DNA of 41,333 nt from Haplomitrium mnioides (GCA_049999725.1 JBNGIS010032322.1:36840-78172), one strand, 5' to 3'; counted from the first letter of the stretch, positions 10,568-22,260 are shown. Made by a program: numbers and translations. The notes: generated by a model from the letters alone, not told the origin.

Positions 10568-11339
10568 TGTCACTCCCCTCCTTCAGGCCTTAACCTTCAC
10601 AGGTGCCACTTGGAAGGCAGTGGAGGACAAAAACAGAAGAAATGGGTTCTTTTGTGAGATGGCCCCTATCTAGTTATCACTTTGAGGCTTTAAGGTACTC
10701 TTCTTTACCTCACAAGCCATTCCTCTCTGCCATAATCAATTCAGCAACCCAGCTGCTCATTCACACTCAATGATAGAATACCCATACACATAAACCCAAG
10801 TACTTGTGTGGTAATCTTCAATATAATTCAAGGGTCCCAAATCTGGGTCCAGCCGCCTTGTATATAATTCAAGAGTAGAATGCAATAACTCCAAAGCCAC
10901 TAAACAATGTCAAGAAACTTGACTCCCCCTTCACAGGGCTGTTCCACAGTCTAAACAACTGGTATACCTATAAGATCCTAGTTCTAATTGTTTCTTATAC
11001 AATTCAATAGAATTCAAATCTAACTAACACACTTATTCACGATTACAAACATACACATTCAATGCGCTTCACCAAAATCATAGGGCTTACAGGATCATCA
11101 GGACTAACCTCCCCAACAGACTCCTCCCTTCCTCAACTAACCACCTCAAACTTCCTTCCATCTCCGGACGTGGCGACACTTGTCTCGTCTATTTGCAGAA
11201 AGATCCAAGTACAACGGTCAGTTCCGAGGTCTATGGGGTCGAGTTCGATAAATTCCGTGGATCTGAGTCTGAAGAATCTTGGGGAATAGAGTTCCAAAGA
11301 ATCCTGTAGAACAGAGCTCCAAAGAATCCCGTGGAACAG

Positions 11340-12230
11340 AGGGTCCGCCATTGACTTTTCTTCCGTGGCTACCGTCCGACATCCTCTTCAACTCGGAAGC
11401 TTGACCGCCGCATTGATCTTGATCCGCAGTTGACAACGAACCCAAGTTTGAAGAACCCAACGGACTGGTGAGTCCGAAGGATCTTTCGGACCCTGAGTTC
11501 TGAGGTTGACTTTCTTCTGTAACCACCATTCGACACCGTTTTCCATAGGGAAGTTGGACCGCCACCATTGACTAGCAGTTCCGAAGTTGACAGAAGTCCG
11601 AGGAATCCAATGGGCTCCTCCATAGTGCCACGTGTTCGAGGTAGCACCATCCAATGCCGTTTTCAACGGGGAAGTTGGACCGCTGCGCTTACCTGAGATT
11701 CTGAAGTTGATTGCGGGAGATTCCAGAATGTTCCTCGGACAAGGAGTCCGAAGGAACTCACAGAACCTCTGGGCTCATAGTTGACTTGGTTCCGTAGAGC
11801 GCCGTCCGACGCCACTTTCAACAGGGAAGTTGGACCGCCTCGCTAACCTTCGTCCGTGGTTGACCTCTCTCTGATCCAAAGGATCCAACGGGCTCCTTCA
11901 AAGCGCCACGTATCTGAGGTAGCGCCATCCGACACTGTTTTCAACAAGGAAGTTGGACCGTCGCGTTGACCTTCATCTGTAGTTGACCTCTCTCTAATCT
12001 GAAGGATTGAGCGGGCTCCTCCAAAGTGCCACATATTCGAGGTAGCGCCGTCCGACGTCGTTTCCAATGGGGAAGTTGGACTGCCACCTTTGACCTGCAA
12101 TTCCAAAGTTGACTTGAGTCCAAGGAATCCTACAGGCTTCTCCGGAGTGCCATGTGTTCTAGGTAGCGCTGTCCGACGCCGTTTTCAACGGGGAAGCTTG
12201 ACCATCACGGTGACCTTAGGTTCCAAAAAA
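11340..12230. repeat. LTR-internal tandem repeat, about 125-base units
   Basis: Degenerate units containing 'gccgtccgacgccgttttc' followed by 'aacggggaagttggaccg' and then a 'ttgacc' stretch recur about seven or eight times. The same array is in the other LTR at about 20440-21170. Open frames called across it are translations of the repeat and are not genes. Confidence 0.65.
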
Positions 12231-12254
12231 GATCCCAGATGCCTCCACGTTTGC

Positions 12255-12440
12255 TACGTTTCCGTTGAACCTCCCAGAGCCCTCCAAGGATGCCACATTT
12301 CCACAAAGGCTCGAGGACACTCTTGCGCCTACCACGTCTCCGCTGAATCTCCCAAAGCCCTCAAACGACGCCATGTTTCCACTGAATCTCCCAGAGCCCC
12401 GTGAGGACGTCACGTTTACGCAAAGGCTTGCAGATACTGA
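12255..12440. repeat. LTR-internal tandem repeat, about 40-base units
   Basis: Units like 'cgctgaatctcccagagccc' plus 'tccgaggatgccacgttt' repeat about four times, with a matching array at about 21210-21400 in the other LTR. It lies next to the longer-unit array. Confidence 0.6.
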
Positions 12441-13045
12441 AGGAAGGCGTTGCAGACCCCAACTAGACCGGTTAATGCCTGAGGGATCAGACCCGTCCCC
12501 CGATCCTTGGTATAGTCACTTCTTACGATGACCATGGCCCCCTCTTTTCTCTTCCCAATATCTGCTTCTGGTGCGCGACATCTGAAAGCTTGCTCTATGG
12601 CCTATCCTTATGTGAGGCCCCCTTCTCCCGTTGCCACTATTCGATCTCCGCCCCACGTCTTGGATCCTCCTCCTCTGGTTTGCACTCCTTCCTCACTTGT
12701 AAGGTCGCCTTTCCTTCCTCCTCTCGGCTGATTGCCTCTAGTGAGCGCTCCAGTCCTCTCTGCTCGGGCCTCGATTCCTGCATCTCGATGATACTAGCAT
12801 GCTCTTTTGTTCTTCCATCAAATTTTAGTGGTGCCCCCCCACTCGGTGGCTGGCACAACTCCCTTTGCCCATTCCGAAGCGATCCTGTTCCACTCCTCAG
12901 ATCTAGATGATCCGCTCATACTCATTGATTAGAGTTGATCCCCTGCTTCCGAGGTGCTTTAACACATACGAGAGAGGAAGTGTTTCTAGGCCACCTCCGT
13001 TTCCATGAATTCTTCCTTAGCATCTCATGTCACTGGCTGACATAA

Positions 13046-13055
13046 CTCCCCCTTC
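13046..13055 (-). other. Polypurine tract of gypsy element
   Basis: The minus strand reads GAAGGGGGAG, three bases before the 3' LTR start (TGTCAGCC). This is the standard position for plus-strand priming. Confidence 0.8.
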
Positions 13056-13247
13056 AAGTGTGAAGTGACCTCGCGAACACCCTTCTCCATTCATTAACTC
13101 TGCTCGTTGTGCCCTCCGCGGTGTCCACTGCTTGGCTAGATCCCAAGTTGATGTATAGTGCAATTTCACAAACATCCACACATATAACAAACTCACACAC
13201 CCAACATACTCACACACCTACTCACACCTAACGACCTAAAATGTCTG

Positions 13248-14433
13248 ATTAGACCACCCTCGGTCCTCCTCCATCTTCCTCCAGGTATACGTACCTTTTG
13301 AGGCAGTCGAAATGCACTCGATTGGCAAACTTCTGCCCCTCCAATGTTTCCAATTCTGCTGACCCATTTTGATGCAATTTTTTCAACACAAAGGGGCCCA
13401 TCCATCTGGTGTGTAGCTTCCTTGGGAAATGTCCAAACCTATTGTCACACAACAACACCAAGTTCCCCTCCTAGAGGTCTGCGGGTTTCAAGCTCTTATC
13501 ATGTTGTTGCTTTCACAATTGTTGTTGGTGCTCCAACCTTCCCTGGGCTTGCCCCCTAGCTTCCTCCAAGCTTTCCAGCTGATATAATCTCTCCCTCCTA
13601 CTCCGATCTTCTACCATCCTCTCCTCCTCCAATAGCCCTCTAGTGGGCACTTCATGCTCCACCGACACGAGAGCGTGTTGTCCAAAGACCAAGAAATAGA
13701 GGCAGTGGCTAGTTGTGGTCTTATAAGTTAGGTTATAGGCATGGGTTGCTCTTAGCAGCTTGAGATCCCAATCTGCCTTGTTTGCGACCACCGTTTTGCT
13801 GAGGATCTTATTCATGATCTTGTTTTCTCTTTCTGTAAGCCCGTTAGCCTTTGGATTATAAGCTGTAGTGCGGCGGTGCTTGATCAAGTATCTTGTAGTC
13901 AGGTCCTTGATTACCTAGTTGATGAAATGTGTACCTTGATCACTCACTAGCTCCAGCAGGGGTTTGAACATGCAAAACATCTGCTCATATAGGAAGGCAA
14001 CCATCGTCTTGGCATCATCGTTCTGAGTGGCTCTGACTTCCACCCATTTCGTGGCAAAGTTCGTAGCTAGCAGAATGTACTTGTTGCCTCTACGGGTGGA
14101 TGGAGCAATCGGGTCCATGAAATCAATTCCCCACTTTTCAAAGGGTCTTAGGGAAATAATGAGGACCAAGGGGTGATGCTAGTTGGTTGCTGGCCTCCCC
14201 ATTCTCTGGCATGCGTTGCACCTTTTCACCCAGAAGTGCACATCCTTGTACAGCGTAGGCCACCAGTACCCTACATCCAAAATCTTCCTTATGGTGGGAT
14301 TTGGTGCAAAATGGCCCCCACCTCCTCTCCGTGCAAGGCTGGCATCACCACCGTGGATTGATCCTGCTCCAAACATCGTCTGATTATTGCATCGTAGCCC
14401 TGCTTGTGCAACACTCCCTTGATCAACAGACAT
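13248..14433 (-). pseudogene. Gypsy integrase
   Basis: Inserts the cDNA copy into the genome. In minus-strand order there is a zinc-binding H2C2 part ending VHFWVKRCNACQRMGRP (14433-14179). The catalytic core follows, with Asp in KWGIDFMDP, Asp in LVSDQGTHF and Glu in GLTERENK, the expected DD-E triad (14169-13700). A C-terminal module with FPRKLHTRWMGPFVLKK (near 13420) corresponds to GPY/F. The segment is broken by stops at about 14175, 13912 and 13510. No chromodomain is visible after VHFDCLKRYVYLEEDGGG. The three catalytic acidic residues are kept although the frame is not. Confidence 0.85.
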
Positions 14434-14549
14434 GGCTTCATCTTTCGGAGGAACACGACAACTTCCTCTTTACTATTGCCTTTTGGAATTTGAGATGAAA
14501 CAAGGAATTCTTTTATGGCAGCATAATCCGTGGTCCTCCCTGCTTTCAC

Positions 14550-15203
14550 CTAGAACAGGTCCTCATCCAGGAACACATCATTCATCTCCTTCTGATTGAT
14601 CGGCCCTGCAATTTGGGAGAAGAAGTCAGCATTCCTATGCTTACTCCTTGGTTTGATCCTCACTTCAAAGTCCAACTCCTGCAGGAGAAGCACCCACCTC
14701 GCCATTTGACCCATCACATCCGGTTTATTCACCATGTACTTGAGTGCATTGTGATCGGTGTGAAAGATCACGTTGTAATGCAACAAGTAATGGCTGAATT
14801 TCTTCAAGGCATAAATAATTCCTAAGGCTTTCGATTTTGTAGCAGAGTAATTCTTCTCCCCTGGGCCTAGTAACCTGCTGGAAAAATAAATCATATGACC
14901 CCTGCCCTTCTCATCCGTCTGGCTTAGCACCGCCCCGATGCAGAAACCAAACACATCAATCATAACGTGGAATTCTCTCCCCCAGTTGGGAGGTACTAAA
15001 ACATGAGCGCTTGCCAATCTCCTCTTCAACTCTGTGAAGCTCACCAGCTTTTCGGGTGTGGCTTCAAATGTGTTGCCGCCCTTGGTCATTTGGGTGAGGG
15101 GTATAGCCACCGAGGCAAACTGGTCGATAAATCTTCTGTAGTATTCCACGCACTCCAAGAAGCCTTGCACCTTCTTCAAGTTGGTGGGGAATGAGACATT
15201 CAT
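14550..15203 (-). pseudogene. Gypsy RT connection and RNase H
   Basis: A 217-codon open stretch on the minus strand. It begins with the RT thumb/connection (LKKVQGFLECVEYYRRFIDQ). RNase H follows with FHVMIDVFGFCIGAVLSQ, IYFSSRLL, NYSATKSKALGIIYALKKF and FHTDHNALKYM, which carry the usual acidic positions of the family. RNase H degrades the RNA strand during reverse transcription. This is the longest intact piece of the element. Confidence 0.88.
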
Positions 15204-15320
15204 CCAGATGGCAATCTTCTCTTGGTCTACTTCGATGCCTCGGTTGGAAATCTTGTGTCCGAGGAGTATTCCCTCCTTTACCCTGAAGAAACACTTGCTT
15301 GGGTGTAATCTCAGCCTCGT

Positions 15321-16139
15321 CTATCTGCATTGTTGGAGGGTGAGCTTGACATCTTGCTCTTGATCACACAACCTCTCATACACCATGAAATTATCGATGA
15401 AGATCTCCAAGAATTTCCTGAGGTAATCGTGAAAGATGTTTATCATCATCCTTTGAAAAGTTCCTGGTGCGTTGCATAGTCCTAATGGCCTCCTTCGGAA
15501 GGCAAACACCCCCCATTTCGTGGTGAATGCCGTCTTCAACTGATCCTCCTCATGGATCCAAATCTTGTTGCACCCGGAATATCCATCTAGGAAGCTATAG
15601 ACCTCTTGCCCTACCACCAAATCCAGCACCCCGTCTGTGAAGGGCAACGGGTAGTGGTCCTTCTTTGTGGCCTCATTGAGCTTCCGAAAATCCTGGCACA
15701 CTCAGATCTTCCATTCACTATCATGCCCGACTTTCTTGGGTACCACCACTAGTGAGGACACCCATTCACTATTCAACATTGGGTAGATGAAATTTGCCTC
15801 TAGCAGCTTGTCGATCTCCTCCTTCACCATCAAGGAGAATCGGGGGTTTATTTTGTATTGGCGTTGTCTTATAGAGATTTTTTCGGGTTCTAAGTCAATC
15901 TTGTGCTCTCTCAATTCTCTCAAGACTCCCTTCAAATCCACGTGACTCCAAGCAAAGGCATCACTGAAGTTTATTAGGAGATGGGTGATGGCTTGCTCCG
16001 ACTCCTTGGGCAAATCAGAGCCTATATGAATTGTCCGTCCCTCTTGGACAACCAATTGCTTGTGTTGAGATTCCTGCACTGCCCCCATCTTGTTTCTCCA
16101 ATGCGCACCCTCCTCCTGCATCAGGGTCACCAATCGCAA
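15321..16139 (-). pseudogene. Gypsy reverse transcriptase
   Basis: Copies element RNA into DNA. Two abutting minus-strand stretches share one frame, separated by a stop at 15702. The first (16139-15702) ends with KVGHDSEWKI. The second (15701-15321) has CQDFRKLNEATKKDHYPLPF, LDGYSGCNKIWI, TAFTTKWGVFAFRRRPLGLC and the palm motif region EIFIDNFMVY. The catalytic F/Y-x-D-D reads FIDN: the second Asp is Asn, which would inactivate the enzyme. The stop between the two parts (TGA) sits where family members usually have Trp or Arg. Confidence 0.88.
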
Positions 16140-16546
16140 CCCCCTTCCACCCGGAGAGACTCTTCAGACTTCAGTGTGTCTATCCCTTGTATCCGATGAA
16201 ACACTTCAGACCCATCCTTTCTTCCGGCCATAGTGTCCTCATCCTCTACTAGATCTTCAGTGGAATTCCTCAAATTGGGCTCTATTTTAGGGTACTCTGT
16301 TATCTCAATCTAATTGACTGACACCACACCTTCTTCAGACATATCCTCCTCTGTAGCTTTGCTTACCATCTGAATCTAGTAGTGGTATTCCAATTCTTCC
16401 TCCTCTTTGGACCACTCACTATCGTACTCCTCTTCCGCCTGCGTTTCCCCCAGGTGAGAAACTGGTTCATAGTGCACCAATGTCTTCTCGAGGCCAAACA
16501 CCAATGTCGAATTTCCCCAATTGTCCAAGACTCGGGCCCCATACAG

Positions 16547-16810
16547 TCAGGGACTTCCAATTAGTGCAGGATATGGAGAGGCTCTGGCTAGCCGCATGAC
16601 TAGGTAATTCAACTTGAATTCTTTTCCCCTGATGAAGGTAGGCACTTGGAGGAGGGAGCCAAATGGTTTCACCCGGGACCCATTCGGCAGCCTCATGATT
16701 CTGGCTATGGGTTGGAATTTCGTGAATCCTAGCTTGTGGGCGGTCTCCTCCACCATAATGTTCACTCTTGCCCCTCCGTCTACGGGCACCAATGACAATG
16801 TGCACCTCAC
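16547..16810 (-). pseudogene. Gypsy aspartic protease
   Basis: Processes the Gag-Pol polyprotein. The minus strand reads LSLVPVDGGARVNIMVEETA, where the active-site loop D-[ST]-G appears as D-G-G. It continues with MRLPNGSRVKPFG and ends SPYPALIGSP, the late flap-side strand of retropepsins. The piece is 87 codons, close to the usual size of the domain. Confidence 0.75.
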
Positions 16811-17080
16811 GATCTGAATGTTGATCTCCGGGGCCCCTTTGTCCTCACATACCAGCTACAGATCCGCTGGAGCTCCCTTTTGGGGAAGCCTTGTCCTCCT
16901 CTTAGCTCCAATTAACAATTTTTGGAGTTGCCTTCTATACAGTTGGCTATACTTGATCAATTGGCCCACTGTGGCTGTAATAGGGTAGTCTCTCACATCT
17001 GTCTAGATGTTGTAAGGAATGGCTTTTACTTCACCTTCTGGGGCTGTGATCTTTGCCCCTACTTCCTTGAGCTCCCTCTG

Positions 17081-17844
17081 CTACTTGCGGACCTCGTTCA
17101 GGGTCTCCATCACTGCCTGCTCCTCCTCCAATGCTTCCAAAGCCTCCAACTGCTTCCTCACATGGTTTTGTTGCTTGGGATGGAACCACTTCGGATTATC
17201 TCGTTGATAATCTGAATCACTCCGTGATAAGGGTGCTTGAGCCGTCCCCCTCTTAGCTTTCCGTTCGCTCTTCCTTTGACTCTTCTTCTTGGCTTTCGCC
17301 CCAACTCGGGTCACCATCTGGTAGCAGTCTTCAGAAGTGCATGTCTCCCATCTAGGCAATTCTGCTTCCTCCTCCTTTTCCAGGGCTATGAGATTGACAA
17401 TCGCAAGAGGAGGGGGTTTGCGCTTTGACCAGGGGATGCATCGGGCCTTCGGCTGAGTGGGAAATTGACTGCCACATGCCCCTCCTTCTTGCACTAGAAG
17501 CATAATGCAAGCGGTTGGCCATAACCACTCTTCCATGGCTTCGAACAGTTGGAGAAAATGTGGCTTGGCGTGCCACAATTCCAACACACCATGATTGTCA
17601 TCCAGGGCGGTCGATTGGCAGCCCATTGATTTCCTGGTCCTTTGTTTCCCCTTGCAGGCATGCTCAACATGGTACGAGGTCCCCCGCTGATCAAGCATAC
17701 TGTTTCCAGGGCCTCCTCCATCACATAATCCACCTCCTCCCTCACGTACTCCGGTGCCTCCTCCCGCAGATAGTGTACTACATTATTCTCTACTAGGCAT
17801 TTCTGAGAGGAGTGGCCATGTTTGTTGCATCTGGCGCACCACAC
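17081..17844 (-). pseudogene. Gypsy gag, nucleocapsid part
   Basis: Two CCHC knuckles lie in one frame at 17844-17494: CARCNKHGHSSQKC and CWNCGTPSHIFSNC, with an acidic spacer between them. A Lys/Glu-rich linker follows in another frame (17698-17081: KKKSQRKSERKAKRG, then EALEALEEEQAVMETL, a short coiled-coil-like stretch). This part binds RNA and links capsid to protease. A frame change between the two parts shows decay. Confidence 0.8.
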
Positions 17845-17980
17845 TCAGACTCGCTTGGTGGGTAGTGGCCGACCTTCCGATTTGATTCCTGCCATGAAAA
17901 TATTCATCGCCTTTATTTTGGCGCTCAGCTCCTCAATTCGATCCCTCCCCCCTTGCTTTTTGCTTGTCTCGGGTTTGGGT

Positions 17981-18799
17981 TCACTTCTTTTGTATTTTCC
18001 TTTGCTGGCCCCCTTGCAATGATGCACTTCTCTCCTTGGCTTGCTTCTTCTTCTTTAGATCTTTCCTCTTCTTCTTCTTCCGGGATGACCGGTCCTCCTC
18101 TGAGGTACTGCTGTCCGAGTCACCCTTGCTTTCCAAGGTGGACGCACAACTCTCATCTATCTCCTCTTTGCCATCGGAAGTGTCTGAAGAGTCATCGAAC
18201 TCATACTTGGCTCTTGCTTTTCTGCGGGAGCTCCTGATTGCAGCTTTGACGTGGGACCTTGCTGCATTGACCGCCTTCTCCAGAGTCTGCGGATCTGTTT
18301 GCCTCACCCATGTCCTAATTCCCCTAGGCACAACTGCCAAGAACCACACTGTGAGCATTCCATCCGTGGCTGGTGGATTTAGCTTTCGAGCCACCTTCTT
18401 AAATCTCTAGAGAAATTTCCTAATGAACTATTTCTTCTTCATCCTAAGTTGACCCATTTTGATCAACGCTTTTGTTTCCTCCCTGATCCTCCAAAACTCC
18501 GCAATGAATGTGGTCTTGAAAGCTCCCCAATCCCTTTTGACATTATCAAGCAGATCTTTATACCATGGTTGGGTCTCTCCCTTTAGGACCGCTGGCAGAA
18601 TTCTGATTTTCACATGGCTCTCTCCATTGGCTGCCACAGTATTTTCCAGATCATCCAGCCACGCATCAGGGTTGTCCTTTGGAAGCTCCTTGAAGGATTT
18701 ATATTTAAATATGCCGCTCAGCCTAAAAGAGGGCATCGGGTTGGCTATCCCAGCAATAGACAAGACCAATTCTACCCACAAGTCGATTCTTTCCTCCAC
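17981..18799 (-). pseudogene. Gypsy gag, capsid part
   Basis: The minus-strand frame at 18799-18428 reads FKELPKDNPDAWLDDLENTV, ETQPWYKDLLDNVKRDW and FKTTFIAEFWRIREETKALI. This is the retrotransposon gag fold seen in plant gypsy elements, which assembles the virus-like particle. After a stop and frame change, 18394-17981 continues with TWVRQTDPQTLEKAVNAARS and a Ser/Asp- and Lys-rich tail (SSRKKKKRKDLKKKKQ). The start near 18799 follows the PBS by about 130 bases. In-frame stops break the protein. Confidence 0.85.
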
Positions 18800-18930
18800 T
18801 CTTCTTCAATAGGCTCACCACAAGGTGCTCTATTTCTCGAACTTCTCCTACACAATTTGACTTTGGGTCCTTGATGCACGTAGTAATAACTTGACTTCGA
18901 GTTGGTCTCAGGTTTTTTACAAACCTTTTG

Positions 18931-18947
18931 CCCTCCTTCTAGCGCCA
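18931..18947 (-). other. Primer-binding site of gypsy element
   Basis: The minus strand reads TGGCGCTAGAAGGAGGG, eight bases after the 5' LTR end. TGG matches a tRNA 3' CCA end. The rest does not match initiator tRNA-Met, and I do not assign the tRNA. Confidence 0.8.
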
Positions 18948-18955
18948 AAAATTTA

Positions 18956-21900
18956 TGTCACTCCCCTCCTTCGGGCCTCAACCTTCACAAGTGCCACTTG
19001 GAAGGCAATGGAGGACAAAAACAAAGGAAACAAGTTCTTTTGTGAGATGGCCCCTATCCAGTTATCACTTTGAGGCTTTAGGGAACTGTTCTTTACCTCA
19101 CAAGCCTTTCCTCTCTACCACAATCAATTCAGCAGCCCAACTTCTCATTCACACTCAATGCCAGTATACCCATGTATATAAACCTAAGTACTTCTGTGGT
19201 AATCTTCAATATAACTCACGGGTCCCAAATCTAGGCCCAGCCACCTTGTATACAATTCAAGAATAGAATGCAATAACCCTAGAGCTACTAAACAATGTCA
19301 AGGCACTTGACTCCCCCTTCACAAGGCTATTCCAAGGTCTGAACAATTGATATACCTGCAGGATCCTAGTTCTAATTGTTTCTTATACAATACAACAGAA
19401 TTCAAATCTAACTAACACACTCATACACGATTACAAACATACACATTCATTGCGCTTCACCAAAATCATAGGCCTTATAGGATCACCAGGACTGACCTCC
19501 CCAACAAACTTCTTCTTTCCTCAACCAACCACCTCAAACTTCCTTCCATCTCCCACACACACACCCTTCTTCCAAATAGTTTTTTTAACTTCCCTCACGA
19601 TAAGCCCTAGATTTACTTCCTCATGCTCGGAAGAGGATTTCTTTAACTTCCACCTATGGAAGACAGTCCTCCCAACTGCTGGCAGCTCACTTCACCTCTA
19701 AGCCTTGAACAAGTCTTCTCCGCAGTGCGTGGGCACTACCGCAACTACCCTCTTCTTAGCTCCATTTGAAAGATTACACCAGAGCACACTCCAAGAACTT
19801 CTAGGTTTGATGATCCTCCACAGATGATGTAGAGATGACCCCAAGATCCCACTTGGCAACCTCTCTTGAATTCTCAACAAACAAGATCCCCTTCAATTTC
19901 CCGTATTGATTCACCTCCGCTATTGGTCAATCCGTAGGGATGAGTCTACCTGGATCACCCGAGCCTCCAGAGCTCCCCACCCAGCAATTCTTGGTGCCCT
20001 TCCAATCCACCTCCACCCATGCAAGCCCACTGCACAAGTACGCTTGCTTTATGTAAACTTTCATTACAATCCCTTCTGCCTTACCTCGTTGTGTCTTCCT
20101 GTCCCGAGATCGCTTGCACGTCTCTAACTTGCTTGCACACTCACATCAACAATGTTGTAGCCCGTCGATGTATACCCCTCGCGCTTCCGCCCCTACAAAT
20201 CCTTCTCGTTTGAAAAGGTCGTTATTCCCGCTAGGCTCGGGCTCCGGACGTGGCGACACCTGTCCTGTCTATTCGCAAAAAGATCCAAGTACAACGATCA
20301 GTTCCGAGGTCTATGGGATCGATTTCGAGAAATGCCGTGGATCTGAGTTCGAAGAATCCTGTAGAATAGAGTTTCAAAGAATCCCGTAGAACAGAGCTCC
20401 GAAGAATCCCGCAGAACAGAGGGTCTGTCATTGACCTTTCCTCCATGACCACCGTCCGACGCCGTCTTCAACTCGAAAGCTTGACCGTCGCATTGACCCT
20501 GATTCGTAGTTGACCACAAACCCAAGTCTAAAAAACCCAACGGATTGGTGAGCTCGAAGAATCCCTTGGACCCTGAGTTCCGAGGTTGACTTTCTTTCAT
20601 GACCGTTGTTTGATGTCATTTTCCATAGGGAAGTTGGACCGCCACCGTTAACTAGCAATTTCGAAGTTAACCGGAGTTTGAGGAACCCAACAGGCTCCTT
20701 CGGAGTGCTATGTGTCCGAGGTAGCGCCGTCCGATGCCATTTTCAATGGGGAAGTTGGACTGTTGCGCTGACCTGATGTTCTGAAGTTGACCGCGAGAAA
20801 TTCCAGAATATTCCTCGGATAGGGAGTCCAAAGAAACTCACAGAACCTCTAGGCCTGCAATTGACTTGGTTCCGCAAAGCGCCGTTCGACGCCATTTTCA
20901 ACAAGGAAGTTGGACTGCTGCACTGACCTTCGTCCGTGGTTGACGTCTTTTTGATCCAAAGGATCCAACAGGCTTCTCCGAAGCACCACATATCCGAGGT
21001 AGAGCCGTATGACGTCGTTTTCAACGAGGAAGTTGGATCGCCACCTTTGACCCGCAGTTCCAAAGTTGACTTGAGTCCGAGGAATCTTATGGGCTCCTCC
21101 GGAGTGCCCCGTATCCTAGGTAGCGCCGTCCGACGTCGTTTTCAACGGGGACGCTTGACCGTCACGCTTAACTTAGGTTCTGAAGAAGATCCCGGATGCC
21201 TCCGTGCTCGTCACGTTTCCGCTGAACCTCCCACAGCCCTCCGAGGATGCCACGTTTCCGCAAAGGCCTGCTGACACTCTTGTACCTGCCACGTCTCCAC
21301 TGAATCTCCTAGAGCCCTCCGAGGATGCCACGTTTTTGTTGAATCTCCCAGACCCCCCTAAGGACGCCACTTTTCTGCAAAGGCTCGCGGGCACTAGAGG
21401 AAGGGGTTGCGGAGCCCAGCAGAACCCGTTAACGCTTGAGGGATTGGAGCATCCCCCGATCCTTGTCATACTTGCTACTTACGACGGCCATGGCCCTCTC
21501 CTTTTTCTTTCCGATCTTTGCTTCTGGTGCGCGGCATCTGAAAGCTTACTCTGCGGCCTTTTCTTGTCTGCGGCCCCCTTCTCCTGCTGCTGCTCTTCGA
21601 TCTCCGCCCCGCATCTCGAATCCTCCTCCTTTTGTCCACGCTCCTTCGAGGTCGCCCTTCCTTTCTCCCCTCGGCTGATTGCCTCTGGTGAGCGCTTTGT
21701 TCCTCTCTGCTCGAGCCTCGATTCCTGCATCTCGATGATACTTGCAAGCTCTTTTCTGCGTCTGTCAAATTTTAGTGGTGCCTCCCCACTCGGTGGCTGG
21801 TATAGCTCCCTTTGCCCATTCCAAAGCAATCCCATTCCACTCCTCGGATCCAAGCGATCCGCTCATACTCACTGATTAGAGTTGATTCCTTGCTTCCGAG

Positions 21901-21989
21901 GTGCTTTAACACGTACAAGAGAGGAGTTATTCCCAGGCCACCTCTGTTTCCATGAATTCTTCCTTAGCATCTCATGTCACTGGCTGATA
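18956..21989 (-). repeat. 5' LTR of gypsy element
   Basis: A 3034-base repeat, TGTCACTCC...GGCTGATA on the plus strand. The terminal CA is mutated to TA, whereas the partner LTR keeps CA. It contains the 692-base stretch 19554-20245 that the other LTR lacks, and both internal tandem arrays. Confidence 0.9.
20440..21400. repeat. LTR-internal tandem arrays, second copy
   Basis: Counterpart of 11340-12440. About 125-base 'gccgtccgacg...gaagttgga' units extend to about 21170, followed by about 40-base 'ctgaatctcc...gaggatgccacgttt' units to about 21400. Confidence 0.6.
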
Positions 21990-21994
21990 CTTTG
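21990..21994. repeat. Target-site duplication CTTTG, right copy
   Basis: Matches 10563-10567 exactly, at the outer edge of the 5' LTR. Confidence 0.9.
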
Positions 21995-22260
21995 CTAGAA
22001 TCATTTCCCAAATTGTCGTCTGAAAACTCCTCCAAAAGAATTCGGTTTGTTTCAGATTTCCCAATCTTGTTGTGAGGTCCAACTTGAATTGAAATCACTC
22101 TTTGTTTGAGTGGTGCTATCGGAGACAACGATTTATCTCCAAAATTGAAACCATCCATAGATTGTATGTTTTTTGTGTTTTGGACAAACACATTGTGATC
22201 ATGAATATTGAGCTCTCCTTGAGATGAGGACAAAGAAAGGTCCACAATTGTTTGGAAATT
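21990..22260 (-). pseudogene. DUF7869-like transposase, exon 2 (5' part)
   Basis: An open minus-strand frame starts after a likely acceptor (aacttag|AATTTCC). It includes SLSSSQGELNIHDHN, PIAPLKQRVISIQVG and NRILLEEFSDDNLGNDSS. Deleting 10563-21989 continues this frame without a shift into KESQSINISLELLLK on the far side of the gypsy insertion. That is the best evidence that the two parts were one exon. The sequence is low-complexity and acidic, as N-terminal regions of such proteins often are, and carries no domain I can name on its own. Confidence 0.6.

Larger units (their letters stand above)
10568..13042 (-). repeat. 3' LTR of gypsy element, with internal deletion
   Basis: Runs TGTCACTCC...GGCTGACA on the plus strand. 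It aligns with 18956-21989 along its length but lacks the sequence of 19554-20245: tctcc|ggacg at 11161-11170 joins the two flanks. The length is 2475 bases against 3034 for the partner LTR. Confidence 0.9.
10568..21989 (-). mobile_element. Full-length Ty3/gypsy LTR retrotransposon
   Basis: An 11.4-kb element reading leftward. Its parts are a 5' LTR at 18956-21989, PBS at 18931-18947, gag, protease, reverse transcriptase, RNase H, integrase, a polypurine tract at 13046-13055 and a 3' LTR at 10568-13042. The TSD is CTTTG. The order protease-RT-RNase H-integrase is that of Ty3/gypsy. The PBS is not of the iMet type, no chromodomain follows integrase, and the RT carries GLCNAPGTFQRM. Together these suggest a nonchromovirus (Athila/Tat-like) branch, which is inference. 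The LTRs differ at roughly one base in ten over their first 150 bases, mostly transitions, so the insertion is old. Its GC content is visibly higher than the A/T-rich host sequence. Confidence 0.92.

Noticed and set aside
12090-12910. Several overlapping open frames of 60-110 codons, some Pro/Ser-rich
   Set aside because: They lie inside the gypsy 3' LTR, and the first ones cover its tandem arrays. Matching frames occur in the 5' LTR (20936-21875). The translations show repeat periodicity and no protein motif.
12590-12910. tRNA or rRNA genes anywhere in the window
   Set aside because: No cloverleaf-like sequence with A and B boxes or rRNA core motif was recognised. The only tRNA-related strings are PBS sequences of retroelements.
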